Source: Terramyces sp. JEL0728 | Lineage: Eukaryota; Chytridiomycota; Chytridiomycetes; Rhizophydiales; Terramycetaceae | Reading direction: 5' to 3' | Length of the DNA stretch: 37,609 nt | NCBI GenBank assembly: GCA_027603945.1 | Contig: JADIIU010000120.1 | Location: 1 to 37,609 of the forward strand | Part shown: positions 1 through 11,238 of the stretch, in pieces | Position numbering within the stretch: the first letter of the stretch is position 1 | Layout of the letters: every line of letters starts with the position of its first letter | The notes under the pieces: model-generated | The model's input: only the letters and a program-made list of their open reading frames with translations | Databases searched by the model: none | Told to the model about the DNA's origin: nothing | Program-made: the position numbers and the translations under genes

Positions 1-10
1 AATAAATTTA

Positions 11-856
<846 letters not shown>

Positions 857-1190
857 TTATTAGTAATATATTCATATACCTTTGTAAATGATATTGTTTG
901 GTTGAAATGACTGCAGCATTCACTTTCAGGTGCATCAGTTTCACACTGTTGATGTCAAATTGTGAGGTTTCTTTCCATTGCCAGTTCCAGTGTTTCAACA
1001 TTTGTTGTGCTGGTTTGGAACTCGTAAACAGCTTCATTCAAAGATCGCGGTTATCTCATTTAACGTGTAGTCACTGACTATAGATCTTGGTCGAATAAAT
1101 CTGGCTTGTATGAGATGTGTTTATCAAGATGGTGTTGGATTACATTATCTGTTATTTTTTTGGCCACCAATTTTCAACTTTTTTGAATCA
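857..1190. other. Intergenic region between H4 and SWC4
   Basis: A 334-bp stretch without a supported gene. It should hold the H4 3' UTR and the SWC4 promoter. A 73-codon minus-strand frame (816-1037) runs into the end of H4 and has no recognisable homology, so it is not called. Confidence 0.5.
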
Positions 1191-2132
1191 ATGGAATTTA
1201 TAGATTTGTGTGGTGGACTGCCTCCACTCGTATTATCCAGAGATTACAGAGATCGGGTTATTGCAGATACTAAATGGGAATGGAAACAGACGAGAGAGCA
1301 CTGTAAATTACACAGCTGGACAAAGGACGGTCAAACTATAGAGCCGCTGCCAACAACTCAAGCGGTAGAGTATACAGAAGAAGAATACGAATTGCTAAAG
1401 AGTATTTTGGATTAATATAGATCCAAATTGGACAAAGGAAGAGACCGATGAACTGCTATATCTCGTAAAGGAATTCAACCACAGATTCCATATCGTTAAA
1501 GATCGCTTTTCAACAGAGAAATCAATAATAGAGATTAAACAGCGATATTTCCAGATTAATAGGACACTGTTGAATCATCGGGAAAAGAAACGAAGCTTCA
1601 TTTTCGATGCAAGTAAAGAGGCAAAGCGTTTAGAAAACATCGAAAGATTGATTCATCGGTCCGAGGAAGACTTGGAAACTGAAGAATTGTTGTATAATCA
1701 AATCAAACAACGTGTGAATACAAATTACGATGATCGCCTGTACAAAATAATGTCGTTCAACCTTGAAGCTACAAATTCAATCGGAGAAAAGAGTAGATAT
1801 TGCTAATGTAGGCGCAAACCTCAAAAAAAAGAAAGTCAAAAAGGAAGGTGTGTATCTTGCTTCAAGACCGCTATTGAAGCAACAAAAAATAGCTTCGGTG
1901 CTGGAAGAGTACGGATACAGTAATTGCTACTAATATAGAACCTATTAAAATGCCAGGTGTCAATGTCATGGATCGCTATGAAACGCTGCAGTCCAATATC
2001 GCCATGCTTCAAGACCTGAAAAAGAGCATTGACAAGGTCCAGGTTGAAATAAGGAATAGCGACGGATTAAAGAAGCGAACGCACACCAATGTTTATCATA
2101 CCCCAAGGGACAAGAAGCAGCGCATCAATTAA
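1191..2132 (+). CDS. SWC4: SWC4/DMAP1-family chromatin subunit
   Basis: Shared subunit of the SWR1 (H2A.Z deposition) and NuA4 (histone acetyltransferase) complexes. Four exons join in frame to 294 aa after removal of introns 1402-1420, 1793-1811 and 1920-1938, each 19 nt. Visible homology to DMAP1 is the conserved KWEWKQ and HSW segment, then a SANT-like block (NPNWTKEETDELLYLVKEF then HRFHIVKDRF and IIEIKQRYFQINR), and a C-terminal helical region starting VYLASRP. The protein lacks roughly 100-150 N-terminal residues present in the human protein, consistent with reduction. An in-frame upstream ATG at 1110 would add a hydrophobic stretch unlike the family, so 1191 is preferred. Confidence 0.88.
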
Positions 2133-2301
2133 TAAAGGTCTGTTGACTGTCTGTGCTTAACCTTTAAAAAGTTTAAACCACCTTTGGCTACACTGGTATT
2201 GTCTATATTTCATGAGATCTATGAGATCCACGGTTACATGGGCTTGTTTCAACTTGCTGGTTTCATAAAGTCAAATTTACCTCTAGAAAAATTTGGAAAA
2301 T

Positions 2302-3012
2302 ATGTCCTCAATCGCAGAGAAAACACTTGCCAAGCAATTTAAAGGTACTACTTATTAACACAGAACTTTCTATCCATCCTATCCCAGGGTTTAATGTAGA
2401 ACTAAAGAACGACAATATTTTCGAATGGCAGTACAGATAAATTAATTTAGGGTTGGTATTATTGGACCGCCGGACACAATTTATCAAGGCGGATATTTCC
2501 TAACTACCTTGAAATTTCCTGAGGATTATCCTTTCGGCCCACCAACCTTTACTTTCAACTCTGAATTCTTTCACCCAAATGTTTATACTGACGGAAAATT
2601 GTGTATCTCTATTTTACATCCGCCTGGAGATGATCCATTAAGGTATCTTTTTTGTTGATAAGTGGGGAAAAGGCAGAGGAAAGGTGGAACCCAACCCAAT
2701 CCGTCGAAAGTATTTTGCTATCAATCGTATCGCTTATTAATGATCCAAATTGCTCTTCGCCAGCTAATGTTGACGCAGGTGTTATGTATCGCAAGGATAG
2801 AGACCAGTACAACGCAATTGTCAAGAAACACGTTGAAGAATCAAAAAAGAACATTCCGTTGGAAGTAGATATTCCAACCACAGGTAATTAGTATTAAAAA
2901 AGATGATCAGTATCAAGTGAAATATCAAAAGCAGGAAATGACGCCTGACGATGATTTCTGGTGTGAGGATGATGATGCGGAAAGTTTTGGAGTCGAGTCT
3001 GACGATGATTAG
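2302..3012 (+). CDS. CDC34: Ubiquitin-conjugating enzyme E2, Cdc34/UBE2R type
   Basis: E2 that works with SCF ligases to build K48 chains on cell-cycle regulators. Five exons give 210 aa; introns are 2345-2363 (19), 2431-2450 (20), 2643-2662 (20) and 2884-2902 (19). The UBC fold carries HPN at residues 78-80 and catalytic Cys88 in [11 protein letters not shown]. It is followed by the acidic active-site insertion GDDPLSGE diagnostic of Cdc34 and by an acidic C-terminal tail ([14 protein letters not shown]...). The acidic loop and tail distinguish it from Ubc7/UBE2G. The last intron removes a stop that would cut off the tail. Confidence 0.95.
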
Positions 3013-3087
3013 TATATATTGTGAAAATAAAGTAATTACTGGCCTATTTATTTGGTTAGCGCTCTGTTGTAGGATGCTGATTCCGTG

Positions 3088-3515
3088 ATGGATCAAACAG
3101 CTGGACCCACATCATATTATGATTCAAGAGTTGTCCTGGTCATGCAAAGACACATTAATCTAGGCTATCTATATATCTCTCATTTGTCTCCCATATAGCA
3201 ACCAAACCTCCACCAGATTCCATGCAAAAAAGAAAACAAAAATACAAAATCAAAAACAAGCTTTCCTTTGCCAAACTCTTGTCCCAGCACCAAGAACTGT
3301 ATGTAGATAAAAAAGGCAGACTGCAACTGCCGTCAAACGACCTGCTAGACGGAATAATATCACTGCCGAAATACAGAGTAGAGCCAAATGTTATAATAGC
3401 GTTGGGGATGTTGGTGCAGGAATTACAGTACAAGGAGGGAGAGTATAGTATTTTGAGTGACGAGCAGTTGGTAGGTGCCCCAAAGTACTCTGATATCCTC
3501 GGCCAAAATGAATAA
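3088..3515 (+). CDS. Hypothetical small protein, 97 or 135 aa
   Basis: I do not recognise this protein. The secure part is the open frame 3222-3515, starting MQKRKQKYKIKNK (a basic stretch), followed by a segment with two likely helices and strands (ALGMLVQELQYKEGEYSIL). In-frame coding seems to continue upstream. Joining 3088-3143 to 3164-3515 by removing a 20-nt GC-AG intron (3144-3163), whose end CATTAATCTAG fits the local branch/acceptor pattern, gives 135 aa. That upstream exon is inference; if wrong, the start is 3222. Its 3' end lies 32 bp from the convergent TRS65 stop. Confidence 0.45.
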
Positions 3516-3547
3516 ATTATTAATCAACTGGTTCTGCCAAAATCAAT

Positions 3548-5157
3548 TTATTCAATATAAATCTGCAGCGTATTCTTGAGCACAAACTCTTCATTGCTGC
3601 CTAGATCAAATACATTAATCGTTGGCAACTCGTGGTTTTTTCCTTGAATTACAATATAGTGAAGCATAATCAATCTGCACGATTTAGGAGGAATACTTTC
3701 AATCTGAACGAGATTCTCCAGGCAAATAATACTGCTGTTATTCAACTGTTGGTATTCTTGGATTAATTCGTCTTTTTGCTTGTAGAAATTGAATGAATAA
3801 TTGTCAATCTTTGGTTTCTGCTGTGGGATTTGGATTGATAATTTTCTGGGTAATAAACCTGTATTTGAAATCAAGAGTTGCACTGAAAACACTCTGTGCA
3901 ACTTGATTGGGGGAATAACTTGTTAGTAAAGTCTTACCGGAAAGTGCGAATTGCAGCCCAACAAAAGGAATCACTTCTTTCTGCTTGAATGCAGACTCAA
4001 ACAATCGACCATGATTCAACTGTATATTGTCTTTGGTCAATAGCCCGCCATCTTGTGAAAGAGCCAGCCGCGTACAAAAGTTTGAATTGATGATTTTATC
4101 CAATTTACACTTGATTGAAAATGTAATGCTTTTTCTACTAGAACTGACAAACATATCACTCATTGACAAATTCGTCTTTTCCGTGTCCAGATCGTTGTTA
4201 AGTAATCGGATATTAAACAGGATATTCAATTGATCTTCTGGTTCAAGAACCATTGGAAACTAAATCAATATAGAAATACTCGAGAGAGAGTGTTGATTAA
4301 GGTGCCAGGCATATCAACTTGAATATCTTGAATTTCCAATTTGATTGGGGATTGCACCGTCAGCGATAATAAACTATTGAAATTTGAAAATGAAGACACT
4401 GATATAAATGAATTCAAGAGCGGCAAAATTGGTAATATCTTGCTACAGTGTTTCTTTAGTACTTCAATTGTATTATCAAATATCGGTCTGTAGTTGTTTG
4501 GAATTGCAAGTTTGGGTACCTCGCCCACCATTTCATCTATATTAGTTGCAATTACTCTTCAATAATCCCGCAAATGCGTTTATTCCATCAAAATCTTCTG
4601 GATCGCAAATCTCTGTGGTCTGTTCACTGTAAATTTCTGATACATGACAAGTCAGAGTCATTCTAGTCTTTAACGACTGCGAAGCTCGTTTTCTGCCAAT
4701 GTCTATCTCAGAACTAATAGGAAACAGGACATATTTACTATTTACTAGTGGTGTAAGATTATTGTAGTATTCGGAAAACAGCACTTGGTCATCTTTACCT
4801 ACAGTTGGTATTGCTGGTATTTCTATCCCTAGACTAGCGAATTTGTCTGCTATTTTACTTCCTTTTTCTTTGGTAATGAATTGCGTTTGAATTATTGCAG
4901 AGTCCACTTCGCCAAACGTGCTGATTACATGTATTTCCAAGTTATTTGAATATTCCAGAAGCTGCTGGTCGGTGAAATTGTGTTGTTTTAGATAAGCAAT
5001 CACGTAGTACGTTAGAGTTTCATCTGGGTTAGTGGAGAGTACCGTAGTATATTACTTGTCGTTGTTGCAAAGATATCAGTGTACCGATGTCTGTAGAGTC
5101 TATTGATGGGATGAGGATATCGTAATCCGCGGTTTGAAATACTTGCTTTAATGTCAT
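3548..5157 (-). CDS. TRS65: TRAPPII subunit Trs65
   Basis: Fungal-specific subunit of the TRAPPII Rab GEF complex acting at the late Golgi. Five exons give 510 aa; introns (minus strand) are 5024-5042, 4537-4555 and 3919-3937 (19 nt each) and 4260-4279 (20 nt). The first residues (DILIPSIDSTDIGTL then QVIYYDETLTYYVIAYL) line up with the yeast N terminus. The C terminus (IPPKSCRLIMLHYIVIQG then INVFDLGSNEEF) matches the terminal beta-rich domain that binds the rest of TRAPPII. The middle is poorly conserved. Assignment rests on both ends matching and on length close to the yeast protein. Confidence 0.85.
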
Positions 5158-5230
5158 TAAGATTGCAAGTGAACAAATTTCAAAAGCCCAATTCTAACAT
5201 AAATCCTTGGAAAACAAAAAAGATGACAAG

Positions 5231-6271
5231 TCAATTTATTGCAAAATCAGATAAATACTCTTTCCTCGACCAACATTTGAATTTATCACCCAATAATTCG
5301 TTCTTTCTATCCTGGTATTTGATGTTTGCTCGTTTCATTTGCAAGTAATTCCCTTTGCCCACTAGCTTCCCCAGTTCATATTTACATACCATCGAATTTG
5401 ATTTCTCTGGCCATTCACCATTTTTCTTGGCTGCACCTTGTTTCCGTCCATTCACCAGTACTTGCTGCTCTGACCCCAAACACCAGGTAATGCTGGAATC
5501 AGCCGGTGCTTTACTACCGGCTTTTGCATGTTGAAATACAATGAAAGTGCTTTCTATAGTAATCGGTTCTGCTCCTGTTCTTGTTATCAGTGATTCTTGG
5601 ATATATGGATGAAAATGGTCGCCGATAATTAAATGCGTTAGGCTGCAGTTAGTCAGCGAACCTCCAAATCCACAGTAAATCCATAGAGCCAGTTTATCTG
5701 AGCAAGACATTTGTAGAGTTGGTTCCGCGTCTGTCCTTCCTGGTTTTGTCCTCAGGTTACCTACCAGTGTATGACCATCTCTTCCTCTTTGTAATCCATC
5801 TACTTTAATCTTCTTTTTAGGGTGTTCTGACCCTGAATGCGGTTCTTCTGGATTAATATTCGACTCCGATTCATTCTCCAGAGGATTGTTTGAGGCACAA
5901 TCTACAGAGCGTCCTGTATTTGACTGGAATTCCAATTCTAATTGTATTTGAGAGGCATCTCCGCATGGTGCGTGGGATGTATACATGGCATATTTGGCAT
6001 CCGGTAATTGATCAGTTGAACTCAACAAATACCTCTTCAAACATCTCCTGGCAAGTACTTCGGCATGCGAATCAAATACAACTCTGCCACCTGTTTCCAG
6101 TTTTGACTTTGGCAGGCACTTTGTACCTGTTCCTATAGCTACACACCGCATATCAGCATCGTTGTATTCGACTATTCCTGCTAGTACGGTCCATTGATTT
6201 GCTGTTGGTTTTCCAGTCTTTTTCAATTTGTTGAATTTCGCAACTACACAATTGGCAATTTTATCATTCAT
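5231..6271 (-). CDS. TAD1: tRNA-specific adenosine deaminase Tad1/ADAT1
   Basis: Deaminates A37 of tRNA-Ala to inosine, which is then methylated. It is a single 346-residue exon, unlike its neighbours. The zinc-dependent deaminase site is complete: HAE at 69-71 (DSHAEVLARR), PCGD at 102-105 and CSDK with Cys190. The substrate-binding landmark LRTKPGR precedes the second cysteine. A low-complexity acidic/basic insertion (about 125-165) lies between the two zinc-ligand motifs. No splice signals break the frame. Confidence 0.95.
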   Translation of the reverse strand: MNDKIANCVVAKFNKLKKTGKPTANQWTVLAGIVEYNDADMRCVAIGTGTKCLPKSKLETGGRVVFDSHAEVLARRCLKRYLLSSTDQLPDAKYAMYTSHAPCGDASQIQLELEFQSNTGRSVDCASNNPLENESESNINPEEPHSGSEHPKKKIKVDGLQRGRDGHTLVGNLRTKPGRTDAEPTLQMSCSDKLALWIYCGFGGSLTNCSLTHLIIGDHFHPYIQESLITRTGAEPITIESTFIVFQHAKAGSKAPADSSITWCLGSEQQVLVNGRKQGAAKKNGEWPEKSNSMVCKYELGKLVGKGNYLQMKRANIKYQDRKNELLGDKFKCWSRKEYLSDFAIN

Positions 6272-6512
6272 GGAGAAAATATTTTAGTGCTAGGAGTGGT
6301 TATATGGGAATGTTGCATAAAGTCTTCAATCCGCCCAGATCCTCAGCAATTCAGTAGTTGAAAGCAACACCTATGGATTGAGACAACCACATGCCTACGT
6401 GATCACATCTCATTCCGCAGTAAGCTAATCGCAGCAAACTGACGAGTAGAATGATTGTTACTAATCTTGTGATGATTTGAACTGTGGGCGGCGTTAAATT
6501 TCAACCTAAAAA

Positions 6513-8116
6513 ATGGCTTCAATACAAATGGTATCGCCATGCTAACACAGGGGACAAAACTATCAGAGATACTAGAAATGATCCATGCGAAAGCAGATTC
6601 CCAATTCAGCTCATTCTTCCTCTCTGTATATTTCACCATTGCTTTCCTCACAGTACTAGTTGCAAGACAAAGTATCTTTTCATTAACCAGTACCATTTAT
6701 AATACAGCCAAGAGAAAGGACGCAACAAATATTTTACACAAGAATATTATCGTTGATTTGCGGGGCATATTTCCTGACATTGGAGTTTAATGACAATATT
6801 CTCATATTCTTTTTTATACAGCATTGTGCGGATTATTGCTTGCAAATTATGTACCAGTCAATTGAGACTATAAGGTTAAATGCGGAGCCGCCAAGTTTGT
6901 TATTAGTAACGTAGATATCTTTGAATGGGCTGCTGTGTTATATTTTGCCCCGGTATCAAATCCGGAATTTCAGCTGTCATTATCAGTGCTAATGAAAGTG
7001 TCTGTATTGCATTCTACCATGCTAAACTTTTTTGGATTGGCTGGAATCAGCAACTCACATCGGTAACACTACGGTAACACAGATTGATACCAACAACCAT
7101 TTCTGGATGTCTGCAGATATCCTTCTTTTTGCATTGCTGCTACTATAATAGACCGTACCCGTCGATTTTGTACATGGAGAGATTGCCCGAACTGTTAATT
7201 TTATCCTTGGTATTGCTATTTTCACTCATTTATTACTTTTGTACTATTAGCTAACACTAGGCGTGTTTATTTCAAGAGTAGGGCTAAAAATGCCAATGTT
7301 TTTGCAGATTGGGATTCAAATGTCTGACGATTTTTCGTTCGTGTTGAGGAAATGGGGAATTGAATTGGCTGGGTCTCCGCTTAGAAATGGATTGCTGAAT
7401 GAGGAAGAACCAATCTTGGCTCCAATCGGTGTTTCATTGCCTCCCAGGCTGCTTGTGAATCCATTCAAGAGAAATCCATTCCTGGTAGCTGCAAAAAGCA
7501 CAAAGAAGCCTTGGTGGCATGTAAAAAGCATTGAATCAAGTCCGCCAGGAGATACTTTGGCTGCCGTAAAGTATGTGTTTAAGCTATGGAGTATACTGCT
7601 ATACATTCCCTACAGCTACGTTTCGTTCCCAAAGAAACCTCTGCCAAAGAGAGATGAAGACGATGAGATAGATGAAGATTATATCCCAGGTATTTCAAAT
7701 TAACGATAGAAGTGGAGGACGTCGATGAATCGGAAGACAGTGAATCAGATTGTGACGACAATTCGAACGAAATCTACAAAGAAATATTTGACTTGGCCCT
7801 GGAACAGCACAGCGCAAAAACTCCACTCGAAGCTTATTCTTCACTCTTTCAAAACCTAGACCAGCCAATTACCACACGATCCCGAAGATCAGGGTTCCAA
7901 GAAATTAAACCAAGAAACGAGAGGCCGCCAGAAAAAGCTAATACGTCTTGCTGTGTAGTGTGTTTTATGGAGGAGCGGTGTATTGTGCTTCGACCTTGTG
8001 GTTGTCTTTGTCTCTGTGACTCTGGCTGTAGGGAAGATTTGGCTGCTAGGAGGCTAGATCATTGTCCTTGTTGTAGGAGACCAATTGAAGGGTACCAAAA
8101 GATCTATAAACCATAA
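6513..8116 (+). CDS. Multi-pass membrane RING E3 ligase, Asi1/Asi3-like
   Basis: Resembles the fungal inner-nuclear-membrane Asi ubiquitin ligases that degrade misplaced membrane proteins. Secure 20-nt introns are 6531-6550, 6895-6914, 7063-7082, 7241-7260 and 7690-7709. One further junction between about 6751 and 6822 is ambiguous: removing 6785-6821 (37 nt) or 6752-6785 (34 nt) both restore frame, giving 488 or 489 aa. The N-terminal half has several hydrophobic segments (VYFTIAFLTVLVA; LLILSLVLLFSLIYYFCVF) and family landmarks IFEWAAVLYFAP and RLIPTTISG. A conserved cytosolic/nucleoplasmic block and an acidic stretch follow. The protein ends in a RING finger (CCVVCFMEERCIVLRPCGC ... CPCCRRPIEGYQKIYKP), whose position at the extreme C terminus and GY-K ending match Asi proteins. 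No symbol given because Asi1 and Asi3 cannot be told apart. Confidence 0.82.
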
Positions 8117-8274
8117 TATATCTGTAAATCACCAATTTTCAATGTGATACTGCTGAATATTCATGATAGCGATCATTCTGTTCAGGATCTAATTATTGTA
8201 CTAGAGCATCTGTCCAATTTTAGATTTTTTGATTTTGAAAACCCTTGCTCGAATTTTTCTAACCAAATCTTGAA

Positions 8275-11011
8275 ATGACCACAACAGAAGAAAAGAAAGA
8301 GGAACCAAAGCCAGCCAGCAAAAAGGAAGAAAAAAAGGAAGAAGAATTGGTAATCAAAGATTAACAAAAGTCTGAAGAAGACTTGGTTTTGAAATCCGAA
8401 CTGGAAATGTTGGTGGAGCGATTAAAAGTATTTTAATTTTGATTGCAGGAAAACAAGCAAGAATTACATCGTCCTGCGTTGGAAACTTTACGAACTTTGA
8501 TTAGGACTTCAACTTCATCAATGACTTCGGTTCCAAAACCGCTGAAATTCCTAAGACCACATTACAGTGGTCTCCAACAAGTTTTTGAAAGTTGGAAACC
8601 ATCAGATACCAAGAAATTCTTGGCTGACACCCTCTCCGTTTTAGCAATGTCTTATTCAGACGAAGGGACACGGGATTCATTAAAGTATAGACTGTTAGGG
8701 ACTCAAGAGGATGCTGGATCTTGGGGACATGAATATGTTCGGTATTTACAATCTAACCTAGCCATTTATCTGCAGAAATTATTGCTGAATACCAATTTTT
8801 ATCAGAAAACGAAAACCAAGCACAATTAAAGATTATTCTTGAACAAGGATTGAAGCTTGTTCCATTCTTTATGTCTCACAATGCGGAAGCGGATGCCTGT
8901 GATTTGCTGATTGAACTGGAATCTTTGGACAAGTTGCCTAGCTTTGTAGATAAAGTTTCATTCCCTCGTGTTTGCTTGTATATTGTTGGGTAAGCATTGT
9001 TCACATTAGATGTGCTCCGTACGTTACTCCGCCGGATGATGTCGTTATTTTGAAAACAGCTCACCAGATTTACAAGAAATTCAATCAACATCCATCAGCA
9101 TTACAAATCGCTTTGAAATTGAATGATTTGGAACTAATTAAAAATGATTTCAATACCTGTCCAGATCCACTTGTAAAGAAACAATTAGCTTACATGTTGG
9201 CAAGACAGCAACTGGTAGTTGAAACTGAAGATGAAGAGTTGCAAAACATCTTGAACAACTCTACATTGTCCGAACACTTTATGGCTCTGGCTCGCGACTT
9301 GGATGTAGTTGAACCTAAGCTGCCTGAAGATATTTACAAAACACATTTGGAAAACACTCGTATTTGTTTTTAACGATAGGCCCTGGATTAGCAGCCACTG
9401 TTGATTCAGCAAAACAAAACCTTGCATCTACCTTTGTTAATGCGTTCTTGAACTGTGGGTTTGGTGCAGATAAATTGATGATCGGGGCTGAAGATAGCAG
9501 CTGGATCTTTAAGAATAAGGATCACGGCATGATGAGCGCCACTGCTTCACTGGGGTCTATTCTTTTATGGGATGTGGAAAACGGGCTTACTCAAATCGAT
9601 AAATATTTATACTCGAATGAAGATTACGTAAAAGCTGGAGCGCTCTTGGCTATCGGGTTGGTATCTTCTGGCGTCAGAAATGAGTCTGATCCTGCCTTAG
9701 CGCTATTATCTGAACATGTTAATGGCGACAAAGAAATCCTCCGAATTGCAGCCATTGTTGGACTTGGTATTGCTTATGCTGGAACTGCCCGTGAAGAAGT
9801 TCAAGATTTGCTGTTGCCTTTGGTGGCTGACACTGGAATTACCATGGAATTGTCCAGTTTGGCAGCACTGTCCCTAGGTCTAGTGTATGCCAGCTCGTGT
9901 CACGGTGAAATCACATCAACCATCTTGCAAACATATATGGAAAGGGATGAATCAAATCTCAAGGACCCATATGCGCGTATGATGGGTGTGGGGCTAGCCT
10001 TATTATTCTTGGGTAAACAAGAGTCTGCTGAAGCCCCAATCGAAACTCTAAAAGCCATTGAGAACCCTCTGGCTAAGCAAACCGAAGTCATGGTAGAAAT
10101 CTGTGCATATGCTGGAACGGGTAATGTATTAAAAGTACAAAAAATGCTACATCTTTGCAACGACCACTTGGACGCTGAAAAAGAAGATCCGCTGTTCCAA
10201 GCATTTGCTGTTATCGGTATTGCCATGATTGCCATGGGTGAAGATATCGGCCAAGAAATGGCGCTTCGTCAATTCAACCACTTGATGCACTATGGCGAGC
10301 CAGTTATTAGAAAAGCAGTCCCCTTAGCAATTGGTTTGCTGTGTGCTTCCAATCCGCTGGTCAACATCCTAGATCTCTTGTCCAAATATTCCCACGACCA
10401 CGATCAGGATGTATCCATAAATGCTATTTTCGCAATGGGTCTTGTAGGTGCCGGTACAAACAATGCTCGTCTAGCACAGATGCTCCGTCAATTAGCTGCA
10501 TATTACCACAAAGAGCCAAACCACTTGTTTATGGTCCGTATTGCGCAAGGATTGCTTCATATGGGCAAAGGGACATTAACCGTAAATCCTTTCACTTCAG
10601 GAAGGATGCTCATGTCCATTCCAGCCACCGCATCGCTTTTCATCTTGCTAACTTCGTTTACCAGTTCAAAGACATTCTTGTTTGGAAAGGCACACTACTT
10701 TTTATATTACCTTATTCCATCTATCTACCCACGATTCCTAATGACTCTAGATGAAAGTGGCAAAGTACTTCCAGCGACTGTCAGAGTTGGTCAGGCAGTT
10801 GACGTTGTTGGACAAGCCGGTCGTCCAAAAACCATTACTGGTTTCCAAACTCATACAACTCCGGTATTATTGGCATATACAGAACGTGCAGAATTAGGAA
10901 CAGAAGAGTTCTTGAGTGTTTCCCCATACTTGGAAGGATTTGTAATATTGAAAAAGAATCCAGAGGTAAATTTTATTAACATAGTATGAAGCAGATGTTG
11001 AAATGAAATAA
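8275..11011 (+). CDS. RPN1: 26S proteasome regulatory subunit Rpn1 (PSMD2)
   Basis: Scaffold of the 19S base; binds ubiquitin, UBL shuttle factors and Ubp6. Seven exons give 871 aa, within the family range. Introns are 8350-8370 (21), 8428-8448 (21), 8742-8761 (20), 8990-9009 (20), 9360-9379 (20) and 10966-10984 (19). After a Lys/Glu-rich N terminus, conserved segments appear in order: [50 protein letters not shown], the toroidal PC repeats ([19 protein letters not shown] onward) and [20 protein letters not shown]. The final intron supplies the short last exon, ending EYEADVEMK. The Lys/Glu-rich linker found between PC repeats in animals is missing. Confidence 0.97.
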
Positions 11012-11238
11012 TCTGCTCAAATAAAGATATATTTTTTTCTTTAAATTATAGTCTTGCCATATCGGCACTCTTATCAGCTCAGAAATATTCCGAGTTTGAA
11101 TGGGAGCCAAGTTTATCGTGTATGCTGTATAAAAATAGCCGGCCGTGAGGTAATTTGCGTGGAGCTATTCTACTCATGCTTAGTCATGCATGAAATCAGC
11201 TGAAATAATTAAAAACTTGCGAAAATTCTTGCGTAAAA
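11012..11238. promoter_or_regulatory. Intergenic region with TATA box before the Tps3-like gene
   Basis: This 227-bp gap holds the RPN1 terminator region and the promoter of the trehalose gene. A TATA-like element (TATAAAAATA, 11128-11137) lies about 110 bp before the start codon at 11239. I saw no STRE (AGGGG/CCCCT) that would indicate classical general-stress control. Confidence 0.4.

Noticed and set aside
6421..6450. A 15-nt GTAAGCTAATCGCAG segment resembling a minimal intron
   Set aside because: Lies in non-coding sequence upstream of the Asi-like gene, so frame cannot test it; could be chance or a 5' UTR intron.
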